Part shown: piece by piece, positions 1 through 9,880 of the stretch
How positions within the stretch are numbered: position 1 is the first letter of the stretch
How the letters are laid out: every line of letters begins with the position of its first letter
From: Rostratula benghalensis
Taxonomy: Eukaryota; Chordata; Aves; Charadriiformes; Rostratulidae
Assembly: GCA_013399305.1 (NCBI GenBank)
Contig: VXAI01000139.1
Coordinates: 606,896 to 670,895 of the forward strand
Reading direction: 5' to 3'
Length of the DNA: 64,000 nucleotides
Notes under the pieces: model-generated
The model's database searches: none
What the model saw: the letters and a program-made list of their open reading frames with translations, nothing else
What the model was told of the DNA's origin: nothing
Position numbers and translations under genes: made by a program

Positions 1-1030
1 TAGGCTCTGGGCTGCCGCGGGATCGATCGCTGCTTGCCCGCAGCACAAGCTTCCCCGTACTGGCGGGAGTTTTCCCAGAGGTGCAGCTCCTCCGTGGGAG
101 ATAAAACAAACCCCGGTTGCCCCCCTTCTGCCCCTCCGCAGCCACGCTACGGCCGGCAGCCGAATATGCCCCCGCGCAACCCAACACGCGTGGGCAGCTT
201 CGTCTGCGACCCGATGAAATGAGGGTGTTCTGGAGGCGGTGGTGGACGGAGTAAAGTATGTGAAACAATTTAATTGCTCTGCGCCGGGACGCGTGTAAAA
301 TCGCAGCAGAAAAGCAGCGAGGCTTGAAGACAGCCCCTTCTCGCGCAGGGGTTGGCCCCGCGTGGGGAGGCAGGAGCACGGCCGTGGGTGGGATAAAAAA
401 CGTACTGCGTTTGTGTGCGGGTCCTCGCTGTACCTCAGCGGTGCCACATCTGCTGTGAGCAAGCCGTACACAAAACCGAAACAAGCCAAGGATGCCCTCC
501 CTCCTCCCCGGCCTCCGGCACCGCGCGGTCTCGCGTGGGACAAAGCGCCGAGGCGGAGATCCCGCCTGCGGCAGCTGCTGGGAGCTGGGAGCCGCGGGGG
601 GAAGGGGCTGGCGGGGGCCGCGGGTCAGCGGCGCTGCAGCCCCGAGCCTGCATCCCCACGCGTGTGCGTGCACTCTGGTGCACACTCACCACCGACGTGT
701 GCACAGGCAAGTGTGTGCTGACGCCCCCACAGCCACCCGAGTGCACCGCCCACCCCTGTGCGTGCATACTCACCCCCGAGTGCATACACCAGCTCCCGTG
801 AGACCCCGGGGTGCACACATGCACACGCATCCCCTGGCTGTGCATCCGGGTGCACAATCCTCCCACGGGCACACGCTCCCAGCTACGTGAACGCTCCCAC
901 AGCTCTCTGGGCACGCACCCCCGCACATGTTCCCACCCTAACCACGTGTGCACCACCCAGACACATCGGTGACACCCACCCGCGAACACCCGGGGGCCTC
1001 CCCCACGCATGTCCAGGGGAGGAAGCCGGG
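1..1030. other. CpG-rich, GC-rich non-coding segment
   Basis: This segment is clearly richer in G+C and CpG than the AT-rich DNA that follows. Examples are the clusters around 10-40, 140-215 and 275-300. No open reading frame here resembles a known protein, and the overlapping ORFs in several frames on both strands are what a stop-poor GC-rich sequence gives by chance. By gene order it lies between SIX1 (expected to the left, outside the window) and SIX4. It could be the edge of a CpG island belonging to SIX1 or a separate distal island; the sequence alone does not decide. Confidence 0.5.
655..1010. repeat. Degenerate GTGCAC/CACACG-rich low-complexity stretch
   Basis: Short words such as GTGCAC, GTGCAT, ACACGC and CACGTGTGC recur about every 15-35 bases, separated by C-rich spacers. 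The period is irregular, so this is not a clean tandem array. It reads as a decayed minisatellite or low-complexity tract inside the CpG-rich segment. Cysteine- and histidine-rich ORFs across it are artefacts of this composition. Confidence 0.5.
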
Positions 1031-4000
1031 AGCTCAGGAGTGGGTCCTGTCCACCCCTTCCCTAGGTGATGGCTGGGCCAGGGGGGCACTGAACATTGAG
1101 AAAACTGCAAAAAGCCCCTCCAAGCCCCCTGTTTTCATACCCACACACACAGAGAAAAAGGTAAGCAGCAGTTGATTTTTTTAACGCAAGATGTTGCAAT
1201 GTTTTTCCCACAAAATGCTGAAAAAACAATAATGTCAGTTAAAAAAAAAGCCAATTTGGAAAGGGCCTGCCAGGCGCCCCACCGCCTCTCCTGCTGTCTC
1301 TCCCCGGGTCCAGGAGAGCAGCCCAGGGACAGTGCTGCCTCCGGGGGGGGGGGTACTAAAGTGACCCCATCGTCCCTGTGCCCTCCCTCCCACAGAACCC
1401 CCATCAAGGCCCAGCCACCTCATGCCGGCAGCTGTGGTGTGACATGGTGGGTGCAAATCCAGCCCTTTTGTCCCCCCTCCCTCTGTGTCATCTTCAAGCC
1501 CAAATCCGTCTTGCCCACCTGGCCGACGCCAGCTGGAGGGACCAGGGACAGGATTTACATGCAGGGCTCTCTCTGCTTACATACTTTGCCTTGGGGCACT
1601 GAACAAATATTTTCATTGCTGGGGGACTGTGACGGTTGTGGTTGGGCCAAGGGAAGGGGAACAGCCAGCCCCTTGGATGGGGGTGCATGTAATTTTGGGA
1701 GGGCGACCAGGCCCTGCGGCAGGGCAGCGGGTGTCTGCCTGGGGGACGAAGGGGTCGAGGGGCCCATCCTGCACTCCCTGCCTTGGTGGGTTTCTGAGCC
1801 GGGGACCTTTCACCTCTCATTAGTGATGCCATCGGTGGCTTGGCAGAGCAGAGCTGAGGTCATGTTACATATGGCACACAGTCTGTTCAGCTCCAGCAAT
1901 GCCAGCTTTGAAATTTTAGAGAGGGGAAAGGTCACCTTGTGTAAGCTGAGGTCTGGGGGTCCTCTGCTCCGTCTGTGCCCTGGGTGGGTGTCCATATGCC
2001 TCCACTACGGCCACCCTCACTCTGTCTGGCCCTGAGAGATACTCAGCCCGTCTTCTGCCTCCTGAATTCGTAGGGAATCATTTAAATGAAAGGAATACCT
2101 ACACGCTGCCTTTTAATTTTGCCTTACGGGATACCGCTCCCAGCAGTGGGGGTTTTGTTTTGTTTTTTATTCTTTCTTTTCCCGGCATAATTCTGTCTTT
2201 AATGACTGATTATTGTTTCAAACAACATATAACACAGCTTTCCAGGAGAAAATGTGTTGTCTCTGTTTATCAGCAGATCTGCCTAGATGGATAAGTTTAC
2301 CTTTTTCAGACCTGGGTATATAATTTCATAGGCCTTCAGAAGTATTGTGCTTCCATGGTGATTAAAACTTCTTGCTCCTGAATCTTCAGGTTTCATGCCA
2401 CTGGATCTTAGAAAAGCACATCTGTAGAGTCATATTTCTTTCACCTGAAGAGTTGAAAAAAAAGCAAACCCAGTATATTTTGTGTTTGGAAATATAAGAT
2501 AAATTTTATTAATTCCTGGTGTAATTCACTATGTTGGGGCTTCATCCATAATGATTTGGAGGTGGTGACAATAAGGCAGAAGTTGCCATTTTCCCAAATA
2601 TGGTGGCTGACAGCATAATTTCATGCCCCTTCTCTAAATGAAATAGATGCTTATCTTGAGAATCTCTGATAAGCTGGAGCTGAACCAACATGTGGTGAGG
2701 ACTCAGGATACACCTTTCTGTCTCCTCCAGCAAGGGATGCAAACAGCCACATTAAAGGGAGCTTGTTCTGATTTCCTACTAATAGGGCTACTTACGAGGA
2801 TTTTAATTTTTAAATAGGAATAGTCTTCTGCTGCCTGTCAAAGAGGGGTTGTAAGCGGAGGTATGAGACAACTTATTTTCAGAAATGGAGATGCCAAGAT
2901 CCATCTATGTTTTTTTTGTCACAAACACCATTTCCATAGCACTGGGGCTAAACTGTGCTTTTAGTTATTGAGTGCAAATCTGTTGATTTAAATGGAGTTC
3001 ATTGGAAGTGGGAACAGGATTTAGCCATAATTTTCCACTGCTCTCTAATCACCGGAGTCTGAAGAAAGCAACATATGTATAATGGTAGCTGAGATGTAGA
3101 AGGGATAGAAGCTTTCTACCAATGAGAACCACATTAAATAATTAATTCCCAATTGACTTTCTACATTAATGCTTTCAGCTAAAAAAGCTGGTCGGCTTTG
3201 TAAGGCCCCAAGGCAATGAAACATTTGGTGTGTTGTCAGTCCAAAAGTGGAGGTAATAGATATCCAGGCTGGGCTGGAAAAGTGCTACTCTCCATCCTCC
3301 CATTTGCATACTGCAGCTGTGCAGCCTCATTCCTCATCCCCTCCTTTGCCTTGCTTAAGATTGACAGGACAGCATCTCTTCCGAGGTGGCTGCTGAAGAA
3401 GCCAAAAGTGTATTTATTTTACTGAAAGCAAAGGAACTTAATGTTTGAGTCTGAAAATTGAGTGTGCAAGAGTTACTTTCACTTTTATCAGCAGACCAAA
3501 CCTGATGGGTTAACAAGGAGAGGAATGAATTTCCCCCTCCTTTTCCACTTGCCCCCCCTTACCCCATCTGCAGGTCCCACAAGCTCAGCCTGCAGTCTCA
3601 GGTCAGGTTGGGATTTTTTGAGATCCTACATCATTTGCAGTAAAGATCTTGACATGAGAAATGAGTTAGCAAGCCTTTTGATGTGCAAGTCAACAGAGAC
3701 TGCTTTGCTCATCTGCTGAGATAAATATATGTGTGCGTGTATAAAGTTGAAGAAGAAATGGAAGAATCGGAATAAATTGCCTGGGGAGGTGGAAGATTCT
3801 GTTAAAAACAGGTCTAGACAAACATCTGTCAGAAAATACAGACTTTTTTTGATCCTGTCTTGGTTGGGGAAGAGACTGAATGGTTCTGTTAAGTCCTTCC
3901 CAGTCCTGAGAGACCATAGGTGTATGGATATATACATGCACATGTGTGTATATATATAAATATTTCCAAAATTTCCATGACAAGCTCTTGGCCTCCATTA

Positions 4001-5552
4001 TGTTTTGTGGCAGTGAATCCTGTAGGCTAGTTACACATAGGTTTTCTGTCACTCAGTTTCACTAAATTTGAGTTTCAGTTCCATTTCATGTCTTCTGTGC
4101 CTCAAATAGATCAGATCACAGTGCCTAATCTACTGCTGTATTTTTCTCCCCTCCCCTTTTCTTCAGCTTTTTTCATTCCAAGTGAAGTCCCTGCAGTTCA
4201 GGGAGCTTTTCAGCGATTCCACTTCCTCTCAAAGTACATCTGTGAGCCCACTTGGGCTTACACTTCTCAAAGTAAGGTCATGACAGTAGAAACTCATGTT
4301 TATTACTAGATGTAATAGATGGGTGCCTGGAGAAGCCCTTTGGCTGAGCAAGAGGACTTCATGAAAGATTTGGGATTTTTTTTTATTATTATTTTTGTAC
4401 ACAATCACTTTACAAAGCATCCCTGTGCTTTAAGGACAGCGTGGTCATTGCCACTCCTGGCACCACTATAACTTCTTTCCAAGCATGCAACCTCAGCAGG
4501 ACTGCTGGAGCTTCAGGCTGCACATGAGGAGTGTGTTGGCAGCTTACCTGTGTTTATGCATAGAGGACAGGGAGTTACCAAGGGCCAGGACATACGGTCC
4601 TGTACACAGGAGCCCATTTTAAATTCTTCATTTAAAATTCATTTGGAAGTGAGTTTTATCACTGTGACATGTGAAGGTTTCCCTAAAGACAGGGTCCTGT
4701 GCAACACAGCATTGGAGACAGAGGAAAGGCTGTTCCATGATAGAAAGCTTACACTCCAGGTAGGTGAAAAAGGGTTCTGCAGGGCTGGTTTGAAGGAAAC
4801 TCTCTCTCCCTAGCCCCAGAGCATACCTACATCAGGTGATGCTGATATTCCCTGTGACACCACCGCCTCCCACAAGCTGTGCCCTTGGACCACAAAGCAC
4901 CACTGCACCTCCTGGTGACTGCTGAGCAGAAGCCCGAGATGCTGCAGCAAGTTGCAAGGATCAACATCAAACTTTGTGGAGATTGAACCCTTGATTTCTG
5001 AAGCCAAATGCTGGAGAACTCCAGCCAGGCTGGAGAACTCATTGTGACCTGGGCTTTTAACCCCAGTACTAGCCTTCAGGAGGCTTATGAGTTGACTTCT
5101 TTTACCTGTCCTGAGTATCCTTCCAAAAGATCTCTGTCTCCCCTAACAAAGTCACGAGAACAAAGCCTAGCAACTACATTTGTAGCCACTTGCTAAAATC
5201 ACCAAGTACTGCAGAGTAAATTAGTACACTAGGAGGTACTCTGTGATGACCATGTAGAGGGCACAACACTGTCTCTGCCAAGACCATGACAAGGGAGCAG
5301 GCTCCATCCTGGAGACAGGCAGTGAGCCCCAACACTGCCTCAGCACGAGCGGCTGGAGTTTGTGAGTCTGTCCTCAGGCAGGGTTTGAAGAATAGCAGAG
5401 AGTTAAGTTCACCTTTCAGACATACCCTCCTGGCAGATGGTGAGGTGAGCTCGCCTACACATTCATTCAAGGACTGTGAAAAACAGGGAGAAGAAGGTGG
5501 CTTATGAGCTCCTTGGGTGCACAAAATGAATGGGGCTCTTCCAGGGTATAAA
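1031..5552. other. Intergenic DNA, no gene seen
   Basis: No coding exon is recognisable on either strand. The longest ORF (1172-2035, plus) crosses homopolymers and has no recognisable domain. Composition falls from GC-rich to AT-rich after about 2040. From roughly 2045 to 3200 there are several dense groups of homeodomain-like (TAAT, ATTAAT) and SOX-like (ATTGTT / AACAAC, 2212-2226) words, plus an exact MEF3-type word (TCAGGTTTC) at 2386-2394. These are motif matches only. The place between SIX1 and SIX4 is one where developmental enhancers would be expected. Confidence 0.5.
2946..3026. repeat. Small element with inverted ends (MITE-like), possible
   Basis: The word GGCTAAA at 2946-2952 is matched by its reverse complement TTTAGCC at 3020-3026. 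The interior contains TGGAGTTCATTGGAAGTGGG, which resembles the interior of the stronger example at 16811-16917. Short inverted termini around a partly self-complementary core fit an ancient non-autonomous DNA transposon. The copy is old and the family name is not assigned. Confidence 0.35.
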
Positions 5553-5672
5553 ATCACAGAATGGCCTGGGTTGGAAGGGACCTTAAAGATCATCGAGTTC
5601 TAACTCGCCTGCAACCAGGTTGCTCAAAGCCCTTATCCAGCCTGGTCTTGAACCCTTCCAGGGATGGGGCAT
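5553..5672 (-). mobile_element. CR1 LINE 3' end fragment
   Basis: The plus strand reads ATCACAGAATGGCCTGGGTTGG followed by the AAGGGACCTTAAAGATCATC block, the reverse complement of the CR1 3' UTR end, so the element points left. It continues through the 'GGTTGCTCAAAGCCC' and 'CCAGGGATGGGGCAT' blocks of CR1. Compared with the CR1 consensus as I recall it, about 30 bases are missing between the 'AACTCGCCTGC' and 'AACCAGGTTGC' parts. No coding sequence is kept. Bases 5673-6100 show no clear CR1 match. Confidence 0.85.
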
Positions 5673-6905
5673 GATCTGAGAGGATTTTCAGGGGGATACA
5701 GTTCTCATGTTCTCCCGTTTTCCATTTAAACTGTCTTGCCAGTAAGTCCAGGGAGCTGCTCACTTTGAGGGTAGAGGGGCATCTTTTCCTCCTGCATCCA
5801 TCCTCTCCTGCCTGGCGCATGGAGTGGGATGCATTAGCAGGTGCCAGATGCCTGCCAGGGGAGGTCAGGAGTGACCACAGCAGAGACCATCCCAAGGGTC
5901 TGCATCCCATATTTGGCTAATGCCAGCCTGGCCCAAGGGCATGGGAGGGCTCCTTACCCCGAGGTAGCAGCGTGGTCCTGGCTGCATCAAGACAGCTTGG
6001 CCTGAAGCCGGTGAGCTGAGGAACAGGCTGAGGCCACGCTCCTGCTGAAAGGTGCTATGTTACAAGGATGGTGATGAAATGAAGCATAAGGGGACAGCCA
6101 CATGGAGGGGGATTAACTAATTAATGCACAGCTTGATGAGGAAGTTTGAGCCAGGCACACAAGCCTCTGTCTCCTCCTCTCCCATTTCTGGTGCTGACCC
6201 CTCTCACTGTGACTGCAATGGAGAAAGCTGCTGAGTCTACTATAGGAAAAATAAATATTGTCATTTCAAATAGAGATTGGTTTATTCTATAGCAGAACAG
6301 AGGGTCTTCTCTTTGAAAGGCCACACTGAGCTCAGTGGTGACTTGGGCTACAGCAAGGCAAGCCCTGGTTTCAGGTATGACACCTTAAAACCAGAGGTGA
6401 CAGAGGGATGTGTGTGGAGCTGGTGAGAACATGTCCAGTGGCTCCAGAGGTTGTCCACTGTCTCTTTCCCACAGGCAGGTCCTTCACCTGGGATTGGGGT
6501 CAGTTTTGAGCCCGGGGCATACCAGAGTGCCGATGGGAGCTGTGTGTGTGGGACATTGCCATGGGAGTAGGTGTAGAAGCCAGTGATAACTAGAGAGAGG
6601 ATGGTTATGCACTCTGACCTTCCACACTGCAGTTGTGTGACCCTTTGTATAATCCCTTTAACTTTGCTGGCACTGTGGTGATTTGCAGCACTAATGCTTT
6701 GATCCACACACATGGGACATGAATTAAAATATGAAAGATGACTGTAAAGCACAAGTTTCCATTCCTGGCCAGCTATTTCATGAAGATGTGACTGCACTCA
6801 GATGCAAAGTTCTTGCAGGAGATGAGGGAAAACCAAGCCACTCTAAACAGGTTTGTTAAAATGTGAATGGGAGCGTGACAGAGTAAATGCTATTAATAGG
6901 ATTTA

Positions 6906-6929
6906 CACAGATTAGGAAATTAATCTGTG
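6906..6929. promoter_or_regulatory. Palindrome of paired TAATCT-type sites (candidate element)
   Basis: CACAGATTA (6906-6914) and its exact reverse complement TAATCTGTG (6921-6929) flank a 6-base spacer. Each arm carries TAATCT, close to the TAATCC/TAATCT words bound by bicoid-class (OTX/PITX-type) homeodomains. Another TAAT word (ATTAATAGG) lies just to the left. Homeodomain binding is inferred from the motif only; a chance 9-base inverted repeat is possible. Confidence 0.35.
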
Positions 6930-7694
6930 CATTTTGCTTTGGATTTCATATTATGGAAAACTAAGCCACATGCCATGCAGACTTTCCAGATAGTGATTTG
7001 AGAGTGTGATCTATTTAATGGTGGAAGTGGTTGCTCAGAAAAGCTGTGGCAGCTTCACCAGGTGGGTTGGTGACAACAACTGTGTAGCCAAGAGGGGAAA
7101 ACATGTTGCAGGGCACAGAGCTGTGCTGGAAGATTTGGGAGGCAGGGAAGGAAAGGTTCAGGAGCCCAGTCTGTGCAAGTAATGACTCCTAAAATGTACT
7201 GCCAGACAGTAAAGCAATGTCCAGGCATGGCTCCATCACCACTGGTGCAGAGTGATCCTCCTGATTCAGCTAAAACAAATGGGCAAGTGAGATATGAAGA
7301 AGAAAGACTCATAAATAACTTTCCTTTCTCTGTACGTGGCCTGCAGAGGAGTAGAATTGAGCAAATGTTATTGAAGTAGGAAGGAAAAGGCCTCTTCAAA
7401 GGCATCATGCAGCAGAGTGCTATTGGTGTGCCCTGGTCACTCTCCTTCCTGGTGCCAGTGTACAGGAGGTGGACAAGAATAGGGGGGTGGGTACCATTAG
7501 CACAGCTTATGGAGGGATTGAGCACCCAGGCCAATTCTGAGAACTCGTCTGGGTAATTGGCAGGTTTAGTAGCATCCTAAAAATGCATATTTGTCTTATT
7601 TATCTGTTCCATCAGTAGAGTCTGCCCTCAGTATTTTGACTATGCCATCCCATCTGGGTGAGTTGCAGCCCGTCTGCACCTCTCCCCAAGAGGG

Positions 7695-7745
7695 AGGGAA
7701 GTACTGTTTACTGCCATTGTACAGATGGGGAATTGGACATCCAGA
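7695..7745 (+). repeat. MIR-like SINE fragment
   Basis: The stretch around AAGTACTGTTTACTGCCATT and ACAGATGGGGAATTGG follows the order of the MIR 3' half (a 'tattatccccattttacagatgaggaaac'-type block). It is short and diverged, as expected of an amniote-age SINE in a bird. Only this piece is recognisable. Confidence 0.45.
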
Positions 7746-8651
7746 TGTTTAGGAACTGTATTTTTGGTTCCCGGTGGTTTATATCAGCTAATCTTGGGAG
7801 ACAGTTACAGTTCAAATTTCCTCTGAGTCAGGATTAAAAAATAAAGGATAACCCATTGTTCTCTTTGTGCTCCCTCCTTCTTATTTTGCAAAAATACAAG
7901 CATTTGGAACATATCAATGCCCATAGTAGTCAGGGCCAGAGGAAAAACTTCATTACCCTTTCAAATTACTATTTTAGGCCAAAGCTTTAAAACTCAGAGT
8001 CAGCTGGGCAGCCCAGTGATTTTTATTCTTGCAGCATCTTGTTATTGTTGCAGCAAATAAAAATCCCAAAGTTGACTTAGTTTCTCTGGGAGAACAAACA
8101 CTTTGGAGTTGTTCTGGACCAGGGCTGAAGGTGGTAGCTAATACAGAGCACATGATGAAGGTTTCTCTCCCTACCAGCCTGTCTTCTTTCCCACAGCCCT
8201 TGGGGTTCAGCTTGTCTTTGCTGCCTGTGATATCTCAGCTGACAACCATTTCTTATAACTGGGAGCCACTTGCTTATGATAGTTATGGCTAGAGTGAAAT
8301 GCAGGTCGTGCATTTAGGAGTGGTGTTGAATGAGGGCCTTAAGGAACCTGGCATGGGACTGCCTGTGCTGCCAGTCCCAGTGGGAGCTGCCAGGCATGGG
8401 ATGCTCTGGAAATCCTGCGTGATTTATATAGGGATGTAGAAAGACTTTGTTGAATTCCTTAAAAATAAAACTGGTCTTAAAAGTGCTGATTTTAAGAAAT
8501 ATATTTGTATGCTGTTTTGGGGGGTTAGTTTTCAGATCAGTGAAGCGTTTCTTGAGTTATACAGAGGTTTCCAGAAATCAGCTATTACCTTTACTGACTA
8601 GACTGCAATAGTCTAGTAAATTCACTCAGAAACCTAATTTTAAGTTTATTT

Positions 8652-9880
8652 CAGAATATCAGGGATTGGAAGGGACCTTGAAAGATCATCTAGTCCAACC
8701 CCCCTGCCACAGCAGGAACACCTAGATCAGGTCACACAGGAACGCATCCAGACAGGTCTCGAGAGAAGGAGACTCCACCACCTCTGCCATATTTAAGTGG
8801 AACCTCTTGTGTTCCAGCTTGTACCCATTGCCCCTTGTCCTATCATAGGCCATCACTGAGAAGAGCCTGGCTCCATCCTCCTGACACTCACCCTTTACAT
8901 ATTTATAAACATTAATGAGGTCACCCCTCAGTCTCCTCTTCTCCAAGCTCAAGAGACCCAGCTCACTCAGCCTTTCCTCAAATGGGAGATGCTCCACTCC
9001 CGTCATCATCTTTGTGGCTCTCCGCTGGACTCTTTCAAACAGTTCCCTGTCCCTCTGGAACTGAGGGGCCCAGAACTGGACACAGTATTCCAGATGGGGT
9101 CTCACCAGAGCAGAGTAGAGGGGGAGGAGAACCTCTCTGGACCTACTGACCACAGCCCTTCTAATACACCCCAGGATGCCATTGGCCTTCCTGGCCACCA
9201 GGGCACAGTGCTGGCTCATGGTCACCCTGCTGTCTACCAGGACCCCCAGGTCACTTTCCCCATCACTGCTCTTCAACAGTGCAGTTCCCAACTTGTACTG
9301 GTACCTGGGGTTGTTCTTGCCCAGATGAAGGACTCTACACTTGTCCTTGTTAAATTTCATTAAATTTCTCTCTGCCCAGCTCTCCAGCCTGTCCAGGTCT
9401 CTCTGGATGGCAGCGCGGCCTTCTGGAGTGTCAGCCACTCCTCCCAGTTTTGTGTCATCAGCAAACTTGCTGATCATGCACTCCATTCCCTCATCCAAGT
9501 CATTGATGAATACATTAAATAGTACTGGTCCCAGTACTGATCCCTGAGGGACTCCACTAGGTACAGGCATCCAACCAGACTCCACCCCATTGACCACCAC
9601 TTTCTGGCTTCTATCCTTCAGCCAGTTCTTGATCCACCTCACTTCCCCATCGTCCAGGCCACACTTCCTCAGTTTAGCCGCGAGGATGCTGTGGGAGACC
9701 GTGTCAAATGCTTTACTGAAGTCAAGATAGATGACATCTACTGCTCTACCATCATCCATCCACCTGGTTATGTCTTTGTAAAAGGCTACCAGGTTGGTCA
9801 AGCATGACTTCCCCTTGGTGAAGCCATGTTGACTGCCTCTAATGACCCTCTTGTCCTTGATATGCATGAACATTTGGATC
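8652..9880 (-). mobile_element. 5'-truncated CR1 LINE with intact RT reading frame
   Basis: The element lies on the minus strand, with its 3' end near 8652: the plus strand reads CAGAATATCAGGGATTGGAA followed by GGGACCTTGAAAGATCATC, the reverse complement of a CR1 tail. The terminal ATTCTG octamer is present only about once. The body encodes the CR1 reverse transcriptase (8722-9873). The 5' end breaks off near 9880, inside the RT region, so the endonuclease domain and ORF1 are missing, as is normal for CR1. Compared with the CR1 tail I remember, about 60 bases and then about 12 bases are missing just before the stop codon, both without breaking frame. Confidence 0.92.
8722..9873 (-). CDS. CR1 LINE reverse transcriptase, 5'-truncated but uninterrupted (383 aa)
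   Basis: This is the C-terminal part of a non-LTR retrotransposon ORF2 protein, which copies element RNA into DNA at the target site. Residues 16-29 hold the [14 protein letters not shown] block; residues 49-57 are RT motif A (YLDFSKAFD, first catalytic Asp); residues 105-120 hold the [16 protein letters not shown] block; and residues 137-140 are the catalytic FADD. The thumb region follows, with [20 protein letters not shown] and a final [14 protein letters not shown]. There are no stops or frameshifts over 1.15 kb, which suggests a fairly recent insertion. A full CR1 ORF2 is about 900-1000 residues with an N-terminal endonuclease, so this copy cannot move by itself. The first Met is only the first in the open frame, not a true start. 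Confidence 0.9.
   Translation of the reverse strand: MFMHIKDKRVIRGSQHGFTKGKSCLTNLVAFYKDITRWMDDGRAVDVIYLDFSKAFDTVSHSILAAKLRKCGLDDGEVRWIKNWLKDRSQKVVVNGVESGWMPVPSGVPQGSVLGPVLFNVFINDLDEGMECMISKFADDTKLGGVADTPEGRAAIQRDLDRLESWAERNLMKFNKDKCRVLHLGKNNPRYQYKLGTALLKSSDGESDLGVLVDSRVTMSQHCALVARKANGILGCIRRAVVSRSREVLLPLYSALVRPHLEYCVQFWAPQFQRDRELFERVQRRATKMMTGVEHLPFEERLSELGLLSLEKRRLRGDLINVYKYVKGECQEDGARLFSVMAYDRTRGNGYKLEHKRFHLNMAEVVESPSLETCLDAFLCDLI

Larger units (their letters stand above)
5673..8651. other. Intergenic DNA, no gene seen
   Basis: The ORFs here are short and lack recognisable domains or splice partners. The stretch is mixed in composition, with a TAATTAAT word near 6117-6125, a clear palindrome at 6906-6929 and a MIR-like fragment near 7695 (listed separately). 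Nothing else can be supported. Confidence 0.5.

Noticed and set aside
435..1010. 191-codon minus-strand ORF with many Cys/His/Val
   Set aside because: The composition follows the GTGCAC-rich repeat; it is not a real Cys-rich protein.
1..1030. SIX1 exon at the left edge
   Set aside because: No SIX domain or homeodomain residues appear in any frame; only CpG-rich non-coding sequence is seen.
1172..2035. 287-codon plus-strand ORF
   Set aside because: It crosses A and G homopolymers, has no domain or consistent composition and lies in stop-poor GC-rich DNA; overlapping minus-strand frames are equally open.
6348..7534. Minus-strand ORFs of 149 and 159 codons
   Set aside because: Neither resembles a known protein; they are chance open frames in intergenic DNA.
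8989..9547. Plus-strand ORFs over 8989-9363 and 9341-9547
   Set aside because: They are antisense shadows of the CR1 reverse transcriptase.
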